Notes: generated by a model not told the origin, from the sequence alone. DNA of 37,220 nucleotides from JBLNDG01 sp050261415 (GCA_050261415.1 JBLNDG010000241.1:1-37220); one strand, 5' to 3'. Shown: positions 19,303 to 26,657, numbered from the stretch's first letter. Program-made: numbers and translations.

Positions 19303-19560
19303 ATGATGGATATCAAAGACAACAATGTAAATTTTGATATAGAAAAAGAAAAGGAAAAAGACATAGAAATCGAAAAAGAATTTGAAAAGGATAGTCAATT
19401 TAGCAGGCAGAAACAATTTAATAAACAGATTAATTACAATTGGTTCGACCAAAAGGTCATAGTAAAGCAGATGCAGGGACAGAAAGCCGAGAACGAAGCA
19501 GAAAGTGAAGCAGAAGCAGAAGCTAAATCTAAGTCTAAGGCAGAAGCAGAAGTTAAGTAA
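19303..19560 (+). CDS. Small charged repeat protein, tandem paralogue B (unknown function)
   Basis: An 85-residue paralogue of the preceding gene product. The shared core QKQFNKQINYN-x-F-x-QKV-x-VKQMQG-x-KAENE is nearly identical. The flanking charged head (IEKEKEKDIEIEKEFEKD) and E/A/S/K tail are similar but diverged. The main core differences are P/W and T/D around the conserved Phe. AAAGGAGGG (19287-19295) lies 7 bases before the ATG. The 41-base gap from paralogue A suggests one transcript. A 9-bp hairpin without a T run follows at 19592-19615. Function unknown. Confidence 0.8.
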   Translation: MMDIKDNNVNFDIEKEKEKDIEIEKEFEKDSQFSRQKQFNKQINYNWFDQKVIVKQMQGQKAENEAESEAEAEAKSKSKAEAEVK

Positions 19561-19591
19561 TAGTATTCAACTTATTTGTCTATCTTTATTT

Positions 19592-19615
19592 GATGGTGGG
19601 ATTTTGCCCACTATC
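19592..19615 (+). other. Intergenic hairpin after the paralogue pair
   Basis: The GATGGTGGG / CCCACTATC stem (19592-19600 with 19607-19615, one G-U pair) has a 6-base loop and no T run. It may stabilise the 3' end of the upstream message rather than terminate it. Confidence 0.4.
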
Positions 19616-19649
19616 CTTACATAGAAACAACGAGGGGAGATGAGTTCTT

Positions 19650-20162
19650 GTGCCGGATGATGATAATAATGAACCAGTTTTATATGAAGAAAGTGAAAAT
19701 TTTAAGGGAATCATAAGTAAAGGAACCAGCAATAAGCTTCAGCATCAGCAAAGTCTTCAGAATAATAAGCAGGATTTGGATCAAGCTGTGGAACTTGATG
19801 TAAAACCTTCACAAGTCAATCTGCAGCGATTAGAAGTAACAATAAACAACAAAATCGAAAACTATTCAGGAAGCATTGCAGGGTCTGTTCTAAGAGAAGC
19901 TGATGGACAACAAGTAGCCGAGGCTGCTATTTCTTTATACTTTGGATCGGGTACAGAATTTCCGGTTTATCGTACTATTTCAGATCAAAGCGGGAATTTT
20001 TCCATAAATGATTTGCCACCAGGCTTTTACACGATCGTTGCGGTTCTCAATGACATGCAATGCTTATCACGAAACATAAAAGTCCTACCGGGTGCAACCA
20101 GTGAACAATCTTTGTCCCTGGTTCAAAGAGTAAGCCGCCCAACAGTCCATAACAGATGGTAA
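19650..20162 (+). CDS. CnaB/carboxypeptidase-regulatory-like domain protein (unknown function)
   Basis: A 170-residue protein. Residues about 1-75 are polar and Gln/Asn/Asp-rich. Residues about 76-160 form a single beta-sandwich of the carboxypeptidase-regulatory/CnaB type, visible in SIAGSVLREADGQQVAEAAI, the SDQSGNFSINDLPPGFYTI stretch and the closing strands. No signal peptide, LPXTG motif or membrane span is seen, which is odd for a fold mostly found on cell surfaces. The GTG start has GAGGGGAGA 9 bases upstream. It follows the two charged paralogues on the same strand, so the three may form a cassette. Spore coat or another intracellularly assembled layer is a possible location, by inference only. 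Confidence 0.75.
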   Translation: MPDDDNNEPVLYEESENFKGIISKGTSNKLQHQQSLQNNKQDLDQAVELDVKPSQVNLQRLEVTINNKIENYSGSIAGSVLREADGQQVAEAAISLYFGSGTEFPVYRTISDQSGNFSINDLPPGFYTIVAVLNDMQCLSRNIKVLPGATSEQSLSLVQRVSRPTVHNRW

Positions 20163-20176
20163 TGCAAATTTATATT

Positions 20177-20217
20177 AAAAAAAATAATGGACCATCTGTA
20201 TTTGAAGATGGCCCATT
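20177..20217 (-). terminator. Terminator of the aminotransferase gene
   Basis: Read on the - strand, a 12-bp stem with one mismatch (20217-20206 with 20197-20186) is followed by eight T (20184-20177). On the + strand the hairpin has no T run, so it mainly serves the aminotransferase gene. Confidence 0.82.
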
Positions 20218-20231
20218 GTTGTGCCCCTTTA

Positions 20232-21434
20232 TTATAATCCTTTTGCCTTCCTATACGCTTTAATACCTTCAGCAAGCAAATACATAGCTTTCTTCAGATC
20301 ATTTTCGTTTAATACATAAGCTAATCTGACCTCAGTTGTTCCAAGGCCGGGAGTTGCATAGAAGCCTGCGCCCGGAGCAACCATTGTAGTTTCTTTATTT
20401 ATATTGAAATCTGTGAGCATCCATTTTGCAAATTCTTCAGAATTATCAACAGGCAATTTAGCCATCACATAAAAGGCGCCTGCGGGCTTTTCACATACAA
20501 CACCGGGTATCTCCTTTAATGCGTTGTATACGATGTCCCTTCTCTTCTGGTATTCATGATGAACTTCTTCAAAGTATTTCTTTGATGTATGTATAAGTAC
20601 TTTTGCACCTATCATTTCAAGTGTAGGAACACAAAGCCTTGCCTGGGCAAATTTCATAACAGCCTTCATAACATCCTTATTCTTTGAGCACAGGCATCCG
20701 ATTCTTGCACCGCATGCGCTGTATCTCTTTGAAATACTGTCTATTACGATTACCCTGTCTTCAATTCCCTTTATATGCATAAGGCTTGTGTATTTAAGGC
20801 CATCATAAACGAATTCCCTGTAAACTTCATCGCCGATAAGGAATAGATCATGCTTCTTAGCAATTTCTCCAAGCATTTCGAGCTCTTGTCTTGTATAAAC
20901 AGCACCTGTCGGATTACCAGGATTGGAAATTGCAATAGCTCTCGTATGAGGTGTAATAAGCTTTTCGATTTCTTCCTTCTTTGGAAGGTGGAAACCCTCT
21001 TCAGGCTTTGTAGTAATGGGCTTTACCTTCATGCCTGACTGTGTTGCAAACCCGTTGTAATTAGCATAGAAGGGTTCCGGAACAAGAACTTCATCTCCGT
21101 AATCTCCAATAACGGAATAAGCCATTATTAAAGCTTCGCTGCCGCCGTTTGTGATGATTATTTCGTCTTCAGCGAAATCAATATCCCATTTTTTATAATA
21201 TTCCCTGAAGGAGTTTATTAAATCGATATCGCCTTGTGATAATGCATATTCCAAAACGGGAGAACTGAATTTTTTGACCTCATCGAAAAACAACTCAGGG
21301 GTTTTGATATCCGGCTGTCCTATATTAAGATGATAAACCTTTGTTCCATTCTTTTTTGCAGCCTGTGCAAATGGAACAAGCTTTCTGATTGGTGAAGATG
21401 GCATTTCTTCTGCTCTTTTTGATAAACGAATCAA
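20232..21434 (-). CDS. PLP-dependent class I aminotransferase (aspartate aminotransferase-like)
   Basis: A 400-residue fold-type I enzyme that transfers an amino group between an amino acid and a 2-oxo acid. Visible features are NIGQPD (about 37-42), NPGNPTG (171-177), the cofactor-binding Asp in GDEVY (202), and SISKRYSACGARIG with the PLP lysine at 236. It ends in the usual small C-terminal domain. Substrate range (aspartate, aromatic or other) cannot be assigned by eye. The TTG start is supported by AGGAGGT 7 bases upstream. It is the only - strand gene of the window and is divergent from feoAB, with 295 bases between the two start codons. Confidence 0.92.
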   Translation of the reverse strand: MIRLSKRAEEMPSSPIRKLVPFAQAAKKNGTKVYHLNIGQPDIKTPELFFDEVKKFSSPVLEYALSQGDIDLINSFREYYKKWDIDFAEDEIIITNGGSEALIMAYSVIGDYGDEVLVPEPFYANYNGFATQSGMKVKPITTKPEEGFHLPKKEEIEKLITPHTRAIAISNPGNPTGAVYTRQELEMLGEIAKKHDLFLIGDEVYREFVYDGLKYTSLMHIKGIEDRVIVIDSISKRYSACGARIGCLCSKNKDVMKAVMKFAQARLCVPTLEMIGAKVLIHTSKKYFEEVHHEYQKRRDIVYNALKEIPGVVCEKPAGAFYVMAKLPVDNSEEFAKWMLTDFNINKETTMVAPGAGFYATPGLGTTEVRLAYVLNENDLKKAMYLLAEGIKAYRKAKGL

Positions 21435-21462
21435 CTTAATTACCTCCTAAATAATAGATTTC

Positions 21463-21490
21463 CATATATATATTAGCACATTGTTGTCAA
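21463..21490 (-). promoter_or_regulatory. Probable promoter of the aminotransferase gene
   Basis: On the - strand a perfect TTGACA (21490-21485) is followed after 16 bases by TATATG (21468-21463). An alternative TATATA lies two bases closer. The -10 box is uncertain. Confidence 0.5.
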
Positions 21491-21610
21491 AAAAAACACA
21501 TATTTGTGATTTTTGTTGATAATGTCAAGTATATGTGTAAAATCCAGGTAGCATTGATTTCTATAAATTTAATATTCCTCAAAAATTATTTTTTAGCAAA
21601 CATTCTAGAA

Positions 21611-21635
21611 CTAATTGACAATGGTTATCAATTAG
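21611..21635 (+). promoter_or_regulatory. Fur box 1, overlapping the feoAB -35 element
   Basis: A 25-base palindrome (12-1-12, 10 of 12 arm positions paired) contains the 7-1-7 core TGACAAT-G-GTTATCA (21616-21630). It matches the known Fur-family operator pattern TGATAAT-N-ATTATCA. It covers the -35 box and most of the spacer, the classic position for iron-dependent repression. Confidence 0.86.
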
Positions 21636-21643
21636 ATTATAAT
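21615..21643 (+). promoter_or_regulatory. sigma-A promoter of feoAB
   Basis: Perfect TTGACA (21615-21620), a 17-base spacer and perfect TATAAT (21638-21643). The -35 box is embedded in a Fur-box palindrome, so repressor binding would exclude RNA polymerase. Confidence 0.9.
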
Positions 21644-21692
21644 AAATTATGTAAAGCCGCTAAAAAAATGGCTTTTGTTTTTAAATCGTTAT

Positions 21693-21707
21693 TGAGAATG
21701 GTTCTCA
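21693..21707 (+). promoter_or_regulatory. Fur box 2, in the feoA leader
   Basis: TGAGAAT-G-GTTCTCA is a 7-1-7 Fur-type inverted repeat with arms that pair at six of seven positions. It lies downstream of the promoter and just before the feoA ribosome site (21715-21721). It may act as a second operator or road-block. Confidence 0.8.
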
Positions 21708-21729
21708 GTATAAGAAGGAGGAAATATCT

Positions 21730-21954
21730 ATGACACTTGATAAAGCACAAAGAGGCAGCAAAATAAGAATAAAGGAAGTATTAAATAAAGCATTGAAATC
21801 GCAGGCGATAAGACTTGGAATATATGAGGGTGCAGTGTTCTTATGCAGTGAAAAGCTTCCTGGAGGACCAGTAATACTTCAGAACAGGCAGCAGGAAATT
21901 GCAGTAGGTAAAGGCCTTGCTGAAAAAATACAGATAGAGGGGGTTAAACGATGA
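21730..21954 (+). CDS. feoA: FeoA ferrous iron transport accessory protein
   Basis: A 74-residue SH3-like FeoA protein. The AIRLGIYEGAVFLCSEKLPGGP stretch and the final AVGKGLAEKIQIE are typical of the family. It is cytoplasmic and is thought to assist the FeoB transporter. AAGGAGG lies 8 bases before the ATG. Its stop overlaps the feoB start by 4 bases (ATGA), showing translational coupling. Two Fur boxes control the transcript. Confidence 0.93.
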   Translation: MTLDKAQRGSKIRIKEVLNKALKSQAIRLGIYEGAVFLCSEKLPGGPVILQNRQQEIAVGKGLAEKIQIEGVKR

Positions 21955-23795
21955 GCCATTGTCATGAAAGCAGTATAAATATCAATACACTGAGCAAAGG
22001 GAAAAAGTTGGTACTTGTTGGAAACCCCAATGTAGGAAAATCAGTGTTTTTTAACAAACTTACCGGCTTATACGTTGATGTTTCCAATTTCCCCGGTACA
22101 ACAGTAGATATAAGTACCGGAAGCTACAAGGATTATATTGTCATGGACACGCCGGGTGTATATGGAGTTTCATCCTTCAATGAAGAAGAGACTGTAGCAA
22201 GAGATGTTATTTTAAATGGGGACATAATACTGAATGTAGTGGATGCTGTACACCTAGACAGGGATTTATTCCTTACAAAACAGCTTATTGATATGGGGAA
22301 GCCGATGGTAGTCGCACTTAATATGATGGATGAGGTCGATAGGAACGGAATAGAATTAGACGTCCGTAAGCTGGAAGAGCTTCTGGGAGTACCTGTCGTT
22401 TCTACAGCCGCAGCAAAAGGTATTGGAATAGACAGGGTTTTGGGGATGATTGACCATGCCAGAGTAGGAAACCGGAACCCTGAGCTTACTGAAAAAATAA
22501 AACAGCTGTTAGTGCATGTAAATAATGAGGCGGAGGCTCTGCTTGTACTGGAAGATGATGCATACATTACCGAAAGCTATAATATAAGCCCGTCGGGCAT
22601 GCAGGAAGAAATATACCTGAAAAGGCGCAGTGAAGTTGATGAAATAATCAGTAAAGTGCTGAAGGAAAAAGACAGGGGAGCTAGTTTCAGAATACTTCTG
22701 GGAAGGTGGATGCTGCGTCCGGCCACAGGGATTCCTATCTTAGCTGTAACGCTTTATATAATGTACAAAATAATTGGTGTTTTCGTTGCAGGCACTATTG
22801 TGGACTTTACCGAGGGAACACTTATGAAAGGTATATTCAAGCCCTTTGTCTTATCGACCATTTCGCCTTTTTTAAGTGATAAAAGCTTTATAGGCAATAT
22901 TCTTATTGGAGAGTTCGGAATTCTAACAATGGTTCCTGTATATATATTCGGATTGCTTTTACCATTAATAATTGGTTTTTATATATTAATGTCCGTTATG
23001 GAGGACAGCGGTTATTTGCCAAGAATAGCAGCTCTTGTTGACAGGTCCTTAAGCTTCCTGGGTTTGAACGGGAAGGCGATAATACCCTTGATACTGGGAT
23101 TCGGTTGTGTAACAATGGCTACTATGACCACGAGAATTCTTGGAACAAAAAGAGAAAAAATAATAGCAACAATACTGTTGGGCCTTGCAATACCATGTTC
23201 TGCACAGCTTGGCGTTATAATGGGACTGATTTCCGGATTGGATCCTTATTATGTAATAATCTACGCCGTAGTTATTGTTGCAATATTTATTGCAACAGGT
23301 ACAATACTTAACAAGTTTATGCCGGGAGAATCTTCCCAGTTGTTGATTGACCTTCCGGCTATCAGAGTGCCGATGCTTTCCAATGTGATGAAAAAAACGC
23401 TTCAAAAGACAATAATGTTTTTGAAAGAGGCTGTACCTCTGTTTATTTACGGCTCCATACTGATAAGTATTTTAAAATATACAGGGCTTTTAACAGGGCT
23501 GCAGGGCGTATTATCACCCGTGACTGTAAATCTGTTGAAATTACCGCCCGAAACATCTACAGCATTTATAATGGGAATAATCAGGAGGGACTTCGGAGCT
23601 GCAGGCTTATCATCAATTTCAATGACACAGGCACAAATTCTTGTTTCATTGATTGTAATGACTCTTTTTGTGCCATGTATTGCAGCTATAATGGTTATTT
23701 TCAAGGAAAGAGGAACAAGGGACGCACTGCTTATCTGGCTGGGAAGCTTTGTAGTAGCATTTTTGACAGGGGGGTTGGTTGCATGGCTGGTATAA
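21951..23795 (+). CDS. feoB: FeoB ferrous iron transporter
   Basis: A 614-residue membrane protein importing Fe(II). The N-terminal G-protein domain shows G1 GNPNVGKS (about 24-31), a G2-type NFPGTT, G3 DTPG, G4 NMMD and G5-like STAAAKG. Two gate regions with about eight membrane spans follow from about residue 255. IRRDFGAAGLSS (about 545) and the final FVVAFLTGGLVAWLV match the family. It is shorter than E. coli FeoB (773 aa), as usual for clostridial versions. The N-terminus MSHCHESS has a small His/Cys cluster. Coupled to feoA by ATGA and overlapped at its 3' end by a zinc-ribbon gene. Confidence 0.95.
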   Translation: MSHCHESSININTLSKGKKLVLVGNPNVGKSVFFNKLTGLYVDVSNFPGTTVDISTGSYKDYIVMDTPGVYGVSSFNEEETVARDVILNGDIILNVVDAVHLDRDLFLTKQLIDMGKPMVVALNMMDEVDRNGIELDVRKLEELLGVPVVSTAAAKGIGIDRVLGMIDHARVGNRNPELTEKIKQLLVHVNNEAEALLVLEDDAYITESYNISPSGMQEEIYLKRRSEVDEIISKVLKEKDRGASFRILLGRWMLRPATGIPILAVTLYIMYKIIGVFVAGTIVDFTEGTLMKGIFKPFVLSTISPFLSDKSFIGNILIGEFGILTMVPVYIFGLLLPLIIGFYILMSVMEDSGYLPRIAALVDRSLSFLGLNGKAIIPLILGFGCVTMATMTTRILGTKREKIIATILLGLAIPCSAQLGVIMGLISGLDPYYVIIYAVVIVAIFIATGTILNKFMPGESSQLLIDLPAIRVPMLSNVMKKTLQKTIMFLKEAVPLFIYGSILISILKYTGLLTGLQGVLSPVTVNLLKLPPETSTAFIMGIIRRDFGAAGLSSISMTQAQILVSLIVMTLFVPCIAAIMVIFKERGTRDALLIWLGSFVVAFLTGGLVAWLV

Positions 23796-23953
23796 ATAAT
23801 CTTAGATGCAGCAACTGTGGTTATGAAATTAAAAGTGAGGGCAGATGTCCAAGGTGCGGCACTATTGTAAAGCCTTGCTTGAACTGTAGCGGCAATTGTT
23901 CGAAATGCAATGCTGCTCGCAGCAAAAGGTCTTTGAAAGAAAAATCTAGTTGA
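23783..23953 (+). CDS. Small zinc-ribbon / Cys-rich protein overlapping feoB
   Basis: A 56-residue protein with eight cysteines in four CxxC pairs: RCSNCG, RCPRCG and then PCLNCSGNCSKCN. The first two pairs look like a zinc ribbon; the last four may bind a second metal or an iron-sulfur cluster. The reading frame is open from 23675, but the start at 23783 has AGGGGGG (23768-23774) at 8 bases and overlaps feoB by only 13 bases. Position at the end of a feo operon recalls FeoC or the FeoB-associated Cys-rich protein. It lacks the FeoC winged helix and the membrane span of the latter, so it is a distinct type. Function unknown. Confidence 0.75.
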   Translation: MAGINNLRCSNCGYEIKSEGRCPRCGTIVKPCLNCSGNCSKCNAARSKRSLKEKSS

Positions 23954-23979
23954 CAAAAACACACAAATGAGAATAGACT
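23950..23979 (+). promoter_or_regulatory. Possible promoter of fur
   Basis: A perfect TTGACA (23950-23955) overlaps the zinc-ribbon stop codon. An 18-base spacer and a moderate TAGACT (23974-23979) follow. fur may have its own promoter besides read-through from feoAB. Confidence 0.42.
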
Positions 23980-24017
23980 GGTAATGTGAAGCATTTTGTA
24001 AAATATTGTGAAGGAAG

Positions 24018-24464
24018 ATGAATTACTTGGCGCGCGAGTTTGAATACCTTAAGGAAAAACTAAAAGAAAAAGGTTATAAACTGACTCCGCAAAGAAGGTC
24101 AGTTCTGGATATAATTTTGGAGAATGAAGGTAAACACCTAAGCGCTGAAGAGATATATGAGCTTGTAAAAAGCAGATGCCCTGAAATAGGTCTTGCTACC
24201 GTATATAGAACGATGCAGATGTTTGACGAAGTGGGATTGGTTTATAAGCATAATTTTGACGACGGCAGGAGCAGATATGAGCTTAACCACCACAACGAAG
24301 ACCACCAGCATCACCATCTAATTTGTCTTAGCTGCAACAAAGTTATAGAGGTTGAAGAAGACCTGCTTGAACAGCTTGAAAACGCCGTTGAGAAAAAATA
24401 TAATTTTACTATAGAAAATCACAACGTCAAATTTTTCGGTTACTGTGAAAAGTGCAGAGTATAG
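24018..24464 (+). CDS. fur: Fur family metal-dependent transcriptional repressor
   Basis: A 148-residue Fur/PerR-type repressor. The winged-helix DNA-binding region runs from YKLTPQRRSVLDIIL to GLATVYRTMQMFDEVGLV. The dimer and metal region has a histidine cluster (HHNEDHQHHHLIC), the structural zinc pairs CLSC and CEKC, and the acidic EVEEDLLE. Fur is favoured over PerR or Zur because it lies directly after feoAB, whose promoter carries Fur boxes; sequence alone does not separate them. AAGGA lies only 2 bases from the ATG, a short spacing, but the N-terminus fits the family. It is followed by a good terminator. Confidence 0.9.
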   Translation: MNYLAREFEYLKEKLKEKGYKLTPQRRSVLDIILENEGKHLSAEEIYELVKSRCPEIGLATVYRTMQMFDEVGLVYKHNFDDGRSRYELNHHNEDHQHHHLICLSCNKVIEVEEDLLEQLENAVEKKYNFTIENHNVKFFGYCEKCRV

Positions 24465-24469
24465 CTTAT

Positions 24470-24498
24470 GGTATTGCAGAAAAATGCAATACCTTTTT
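24470..24498 (+). terminator. Intrinsic terminator after fur
   Basis: A perfect 9-bp stem GGTATTGCA / TGCAATACC (24470-24478 with 24485-24493) is followed by TTTTT. Confidence 0.9.
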
Positions 24499-24638
24499 GT
24501 TTAGCACTGCGATTTATACCTAGGGAATTATGGGCATAATTATATTAGAACTGCTGTGACTTTGTATTACAGTCATGTACATAAAGGAACAAGTGATAAT
24601 ATTGAACGTTTTGTGTGAAAAGTATGCAGCTATTGTAC

Positions 24639-24667
24639 TTTTCAGGCATGGAAAAATAAAGTATAAT
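24639..24667 (+). promoter_or_regulatory. Probable promoter of the RNase J gene
   Basis: TTTTCA (24639-24644), a 17-base spacer and a perfect TATAAT (24662-24667). The remaining 24499-24638 stretch shows only a weak 5-bp TGACT/AGTCA repeat (24557-24575) and no gene. Confidence 0.6.
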
Positions 24668-24718
24668 ATTTTATGTTATTGCGGACGGAAAAAAAGATTG
24701 AAAGGACTGATGTAAAAA

Positions 24719-26389
24719 TTGGCAAAAAGCAATAAAGCGAAACTAAAGTTAATTCCTCTCGGCGGACTGCATGAGATCGGAAAAAACATGACAGCGGTCG
24801 AGTATAAGGATACTATAGTTGTAATAGACTGCGGACTTATGTTCCCTGATGAGGAGATGTTGGGAATCGACCTTGTAATTCCCGATATTACGTATTTGAT
24901 AAAAAACAAAGAAAAGGTAAAGGCAATATTATTGACCCACGGTCATGAGGACCACATAGGGGCGCTGCCTTATATACTGCCTCAGATTAATGTTCCCGTA
25001 TATGGAACAAAACTTACATTGGGCTTGGTGGAGAATAAGCTCAGAGAGTTCGGGCTGCTATCAATAGTTGATTTAAGGACTATAAAGCCAAAAGATACTG
25101 TAAAGATTGGAGATTTTGAAGCAGAATTTATAAAAACCAGCCATAGTATAGCAGATTCAGTTGCAATAGCCATACATACACCTGTAGGTGTAATTGTTCA
25201 TTCCGGTGACTTCAAAGTGGACTATCAGCCTATAGACGGTGAAATAATGGACCTGCACAGATTTGCGGAGCTCGGAAAGCAAGGTGTGCTGGTGCTGATG
25301 GCTGACAGTACAAACGTTGAACGTCCGGGATATACTATGTCTGAAAGCACTGTAGGAGCTACCTTTATGGAGCTTTTCAGAAACGCTTCCGGAAGGGTTA
25401 TATTAGCTACATTTGCTTCAAATATTCACAGAATACAACAAGCCATAAATGCAGCCGTCATGTACAACAGAAAGGTTACAGTAGTGGGAAGAAGTATGGT
25501 GAACGTTATCGGCGTCGCATGTGACTTAGGCTATTTAAGCGTGCCGGAAGGCGTAATGATAGATGTTGAACAGATAGACAAGTATCCGAACGATAGAATT
25601 ATGATACTTACTACAGGAAGCCAGGGCGAACCGATGTCTGCACTGGCCAGAATGTCCACCTCAGAACACAGGAAGGTAAATATAATACCTGGCGACAGAG
25701 TTGTAATATCAGCAACTCCTATACCCGGAAACGAAAAGCTTGTATCCCGCGTTATCAATCAGCTGTTTAAAAAAGGCGCCGATGTAATATACGAATCCCT
25801 TGCTGACATACATGTATCAGGCCACGCCTGCCAGGAAGAACTGAAGCTTCTTCAGGCTTTGGTAAAACCGAAGTTCTTTGTACCTGTACACGGCGAATAC
25901 CGTCACCTGACGCAGCATGCGCAGCTGGCAGCAAAATTGGGTGTTAGTAAAGAGAACATATTCATCGCAGATAATGGTTCTGTGCTTGAATTTACTAAGG
26001 ATTCAGGAAGAATGGCCGGTACTGTTATAGCAGGTAAGGTTCTCGTCGACGGACTTGGTGTTGGCGATGTTGGAAACATTGTTTTAAGGGATAGAAAACA
26101 CCTGTCACAGGATGGCTTGATAGTAATTGTTGTTACCATCAGCAAGGAGACGGGACAGGTGGTTGCAGGCCCCGATATTATTTCCAGGGGCTTCGTATAT
26201 GTAAGAGAATCAGAGGACCTCATGGATGATGCCAAGAACATAATCAGGGATGCACTTGCAAAATGTGAAGAAAAGCAGATTACTGAATGGGGGACAATAA
26301 AATCACAGGTGAAGGATAGTCTTAAAGAATTCATATATGAAAAGACTAAGAGAAACCCGATGATACTCCCAATAATCATGGAAATATAA
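24719..26389 (+). CDS. rnj: Ribonuclease J
   Basis: A 556-residue metallo-beta-lactamase/beta-CASP ribonuclease with endo- and 5'-3' exonuclease activity in mRNA turnover and rRNA maturation. The N-terminus IPLGGLHEIGKNM and the zinc motif LTHGHEDHIGALPY (about residues 72-85, HxHxDH) are clear. GDFKVDYQP, ADSTNVERPGYT, the beta-CASP region with SGHACQEELK and a FFVPVHGEYRHL motif follow. The C-terminal domain ends IMEI. RNase J1 versus J2 cannot be decided; intact zinc motifs imply an active enzyme. The TTG start has AAGGA about 12 bases upstream, a loose spacing, but it begins exactly where family alignment expects. Confidence 0.95.
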   Translation: MAKSNKAKLKLIPLGGLHEIGKNMTAVEYKDTIVVIDCGLMFPDEEMLGIDLVIPDITYLIKNKEKVKAILLTHGHEDHIGALPYILPQINVPVYGTKLTLGLVENKLREFGLLSIVDLRTIKPKDTVKIGDFEAEFIKTSHSIADSVAIAIHTPVGVIVHSGDFKVDYQPIDGEIMDLHRFAELGKQGVLVLMADSTNVERPGYTMSESTVGATFMELFRNASGRVILATFASNIHRIQQAINAAVMYNRKVTVVGRSMVNVIGVACDLGYLSVPEGVMIDVEQIDKYPNDRIMILTTGSQGEPMSALARMSTSEHRKVNIIPGDRVVISATPIPGNEKLVSRVINQLFKKGADVIYESLADIHVSGHACQEELKLLQALVKPKFFVPVHGEYRHLTQHAQLAAKLGVSKENIFIADNGSVLEFTKDSGRMAGTVIAGKVLVDGLGVGDVGNIVLRDRKHLSQDGLIVIVVTISKETGQVVAGPDIISRGFVYVRESEDLMDDAKNIIRDALAKCEEKQITEWGTIKSQVKDSLKEFIYEKTKRNPMILPIIMEI

Positions 26390-26395
26390 AGATAA

Positions 26396-26492
26396 GGCAA
26401 TAGGTTATAGGCATTAGGCGATAGGATTAAGCAGGGCTTCGAAGTATTTTCCAGACTCATTGCCCATTGCCAAGTGCCCATAGCCGATGAGT
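26396..26492 (+). repeat. TAGG-rich imperfect inverted repeat (MITE-like remnant)
   Basis: The left part (26396-26426) has short units such as GGCAATAGG, GGCATTAGG and GGCGATAGG. The right part (26459-26487) reads as their imperfect reverse complement (CATTGCCCATTGCC ... CCCATAGCC). Over about 30 bases roughly 18 positions pair. Such CAATAGG-unit elements are scattered in many clostridial genomes. It could be a folded extragenic element or a decayed mobile repeat. No ORF lies inside. Confidence 0.5.
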
Positions 26493-26569
26493 AACGATAT
26501 CTTTGTTATTTTGTTGTATGACAATCATATTTGAACTGCTACTAGAAAGGATGTTTTTTATTCTTGAAT

Positions 26570-26602
26570 AAAAGCTCGGAGGTATCGAACCTCCTCGCTT
26601 TT
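26570..26602 (+). terminator. Hairpin terminator before the lipid kinase gene
   Basis: Outer stem AAAAGC/GCTTTT and inner stem GGAGGT/ACCTCC are separated by a 2x2 internal loop (26570-26583 with 26589-26602). The stem ends in TTTT. It probably closes the RNase J transcript. Confidence 0.6.
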
Positions 26603-26607
26603 GACTG

Positions 26608-26625
26608 ATTCTACTTTGGTAGAAT
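26608..26625 (+). promoter_or_regulatory. Extended -10 promoter with overlapping palindrome, lipid kinase gene
   Basis: TGGTAGAAT (26617-26625) is an extended -10 element (TGn plus TAGAAT). It is also the right arm of a perfect 7-4-7 inverted repeat, ATTCTAC / GTAGAAT (26608-26614 with 26619-26625). No convincing -35 box exists, as is common with extended -10 promoters. The palindrome could be an operator. Confidence 0.45.
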
Positions 26626-26657
26626 GTCCACATATTTATAACACAAGGGGGCTCTAA

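Noticed and set aside
19180..19555. CRISPR or DNA tandem-repeat array in the small-protein genes
   Set aside because: The GAAGCA-type repetition encodes the E/A-rich protein tails; there are no uniform repeats with unique spacers.
21506..21733. 75-codon + strand open frame before feoA
   Set aside because: It spans the feoAB promoter and both Fur boxes, has no ribosome site and no family resemblance.
23675..23782. Longer N-terminus for the zinc-ribbon gene
   Set aside because: Would overlap feoB by over 100 bases; the ribosome site AGGGGGG at 23768-23774 supports the start at 23783 instead.
24499..24638. Possible small RNA or riboswitch in the RNase J leader region
   Set aside because: Only one 5-bp weak repeat was found and no conserved riboswitch core was recognised.
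25903..26481. 192-codon - strand open frame opposite the RNase J 3' end
   Set aside because: Antisense to a well-supported gene and to the TAGG-rich repeat, with no protein-family features.
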